In this document: positions 5,610-5,726 of the stretch, in pieces
Layout: every line of letters starts with the position of its first letter
Numbering within the stretch: the stretch's first letter is position 1
Assembly: GCA_016210285.1 (NCBI GenBank)
Contig: JACQUN010000041.1
Location: 1 to 5,726, forward strand
Length of the DNA stretch: 5,726 bases
Direction of reading: 5' to 3'
Origin: Chloroflexota bacterium
Lineage (GTDB): Bacteria > Chloroflexota > Dehalococcoidia > UBA1127 > JACQUN01
Position numbers and translations under genes: made by a program
Notes under the pieces: model-generated
What the model saw: only the letters and a program-made list of their open reading frames with translations
Databases searched by the model: none
Told to the model about the DNA's origin: nothing

Positions 5610-5726
5610 CTAGTGTCCTGACAGGCGTTCTAGTGACATTAATATCGACTCTGGGGTTTTGGTCCAATGAAACCGCTTGCCTTCCCTGTTGAACTTCTCA
5701 ACGAAAGCCAGGAGCTTGGCCACCAG
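5610..5726 (-). mobile_element. C-terminal end of an IS630-family transposase (continues beyond the window)
   Basis: Thirty-eight codons and a TAG stop, open to the right edge. The translation begins LVAKLLAFVEKFN and ends SLERLSGH. The pattern helix-FVEKFN....K.F.WT(K)T..SIL...(E)RLSGH matches the extreme C-terminus of IS630-type DDE transposases, which typically read FI..(Y/W)N....PF.WT followed by a short helix and end in a variant of ISGTGH. The catalytic DDE residues would lie outside the window, so whether the element is intact cannot be judged. The dnaD-like ATG follows after a single base, leaving little room for a terminal inverted repeat unless it overlaps coding DNA. That suggests a truncated end or an end lying at the CTAG (5610-5613). 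Assignment rests on a short segment. Confidence 0.65.
5639..5667 (-). promoter_or_regulatory. Possible promoter for the dnaD-like operon
   Basis: Minus strand: TTGGAC (complement of 5662-5667), a 17-base spacer, then TATTAA (complement of 5639-5644). The -10 matches 4 of 6 and the -35 only 3 of 6, but spacing is ideal and this is the most AT-rich spot in the neighbourhood. Transcription would start about 24 bases before the dnaD-like ATG. The promoter would lie inside the transposase fragment. Readthrough from further upstream is the alternative. Confidence 0.4.

Noticed and set aside
4862..5692. 276-codon open frame on the plus strand opposite the dnaD-like gene
   Set aside because: It spans the overlap of two recognisable genes and the IS fragment on the other strand, has no family features, and is a shadow.

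Overview
GC-rich bacterial chromosome (roughly two-thirds G+C by eye) with long coding regions on both strands. Nothing in the window names the organism. The combination of a membrane pyrophosphatase, a DnaD-domain protein paired with a DnaC-like ATPase in a high-GC genome, and a CARDB-type secreted protein is most like Chloroflexota. That is an inference from gene content; GC-rich Firmicutes-like lineages are the main alternative.

Plus strand, left half. The window opens inside the 3' end of a proton-pumping membrane pyrophosphatase gene (hppA, stop at 521), followed by a strong hairpin-plus-T-run terminator (567-610). A convincing promoter with an extended -10 (681-708) then drives a large secreted protein (763-3186). 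This protein has a signal peptide, a Pro/Ala-rich linker, three CARDB-like beta-sandwich repeats and a C-terminal HELGH zincin-like domain.

Minus strand, right half. Reading right to left: the last 38 codons of an IS630-type transposase (5726-5610), a DnaD-domain replication protein (5608-4901), a DnaC/DnaI-like ATPase with two complete ATPase modules in one chain (4986-3589), and a small HIT-family nucleotide hydrolase/transferase (3543-3199). The last three are close together (86-nt overlap, then a 45-nt gap) and probably form one operon. It converges on the secreted-protein gene with only 12 bp between the stop codons.

The DnaD-like and DnaC-like proteins look like a primosome or helicase-loading pair. 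The most unusual item is the ATPase: an in-frame duplication gives two modules of about 60% identity over their best-conserved stretch, both with intact Walker A and B motifs, behind a single N-terminal Cys4 zinc motif. The IS630 remnant ends one base before the dnaD-like start codon and may supply its promoter and ribosome binding site. There are no tRNA, rRNA or CRISPR features and no gene-free stretch longer than about 240 bases.
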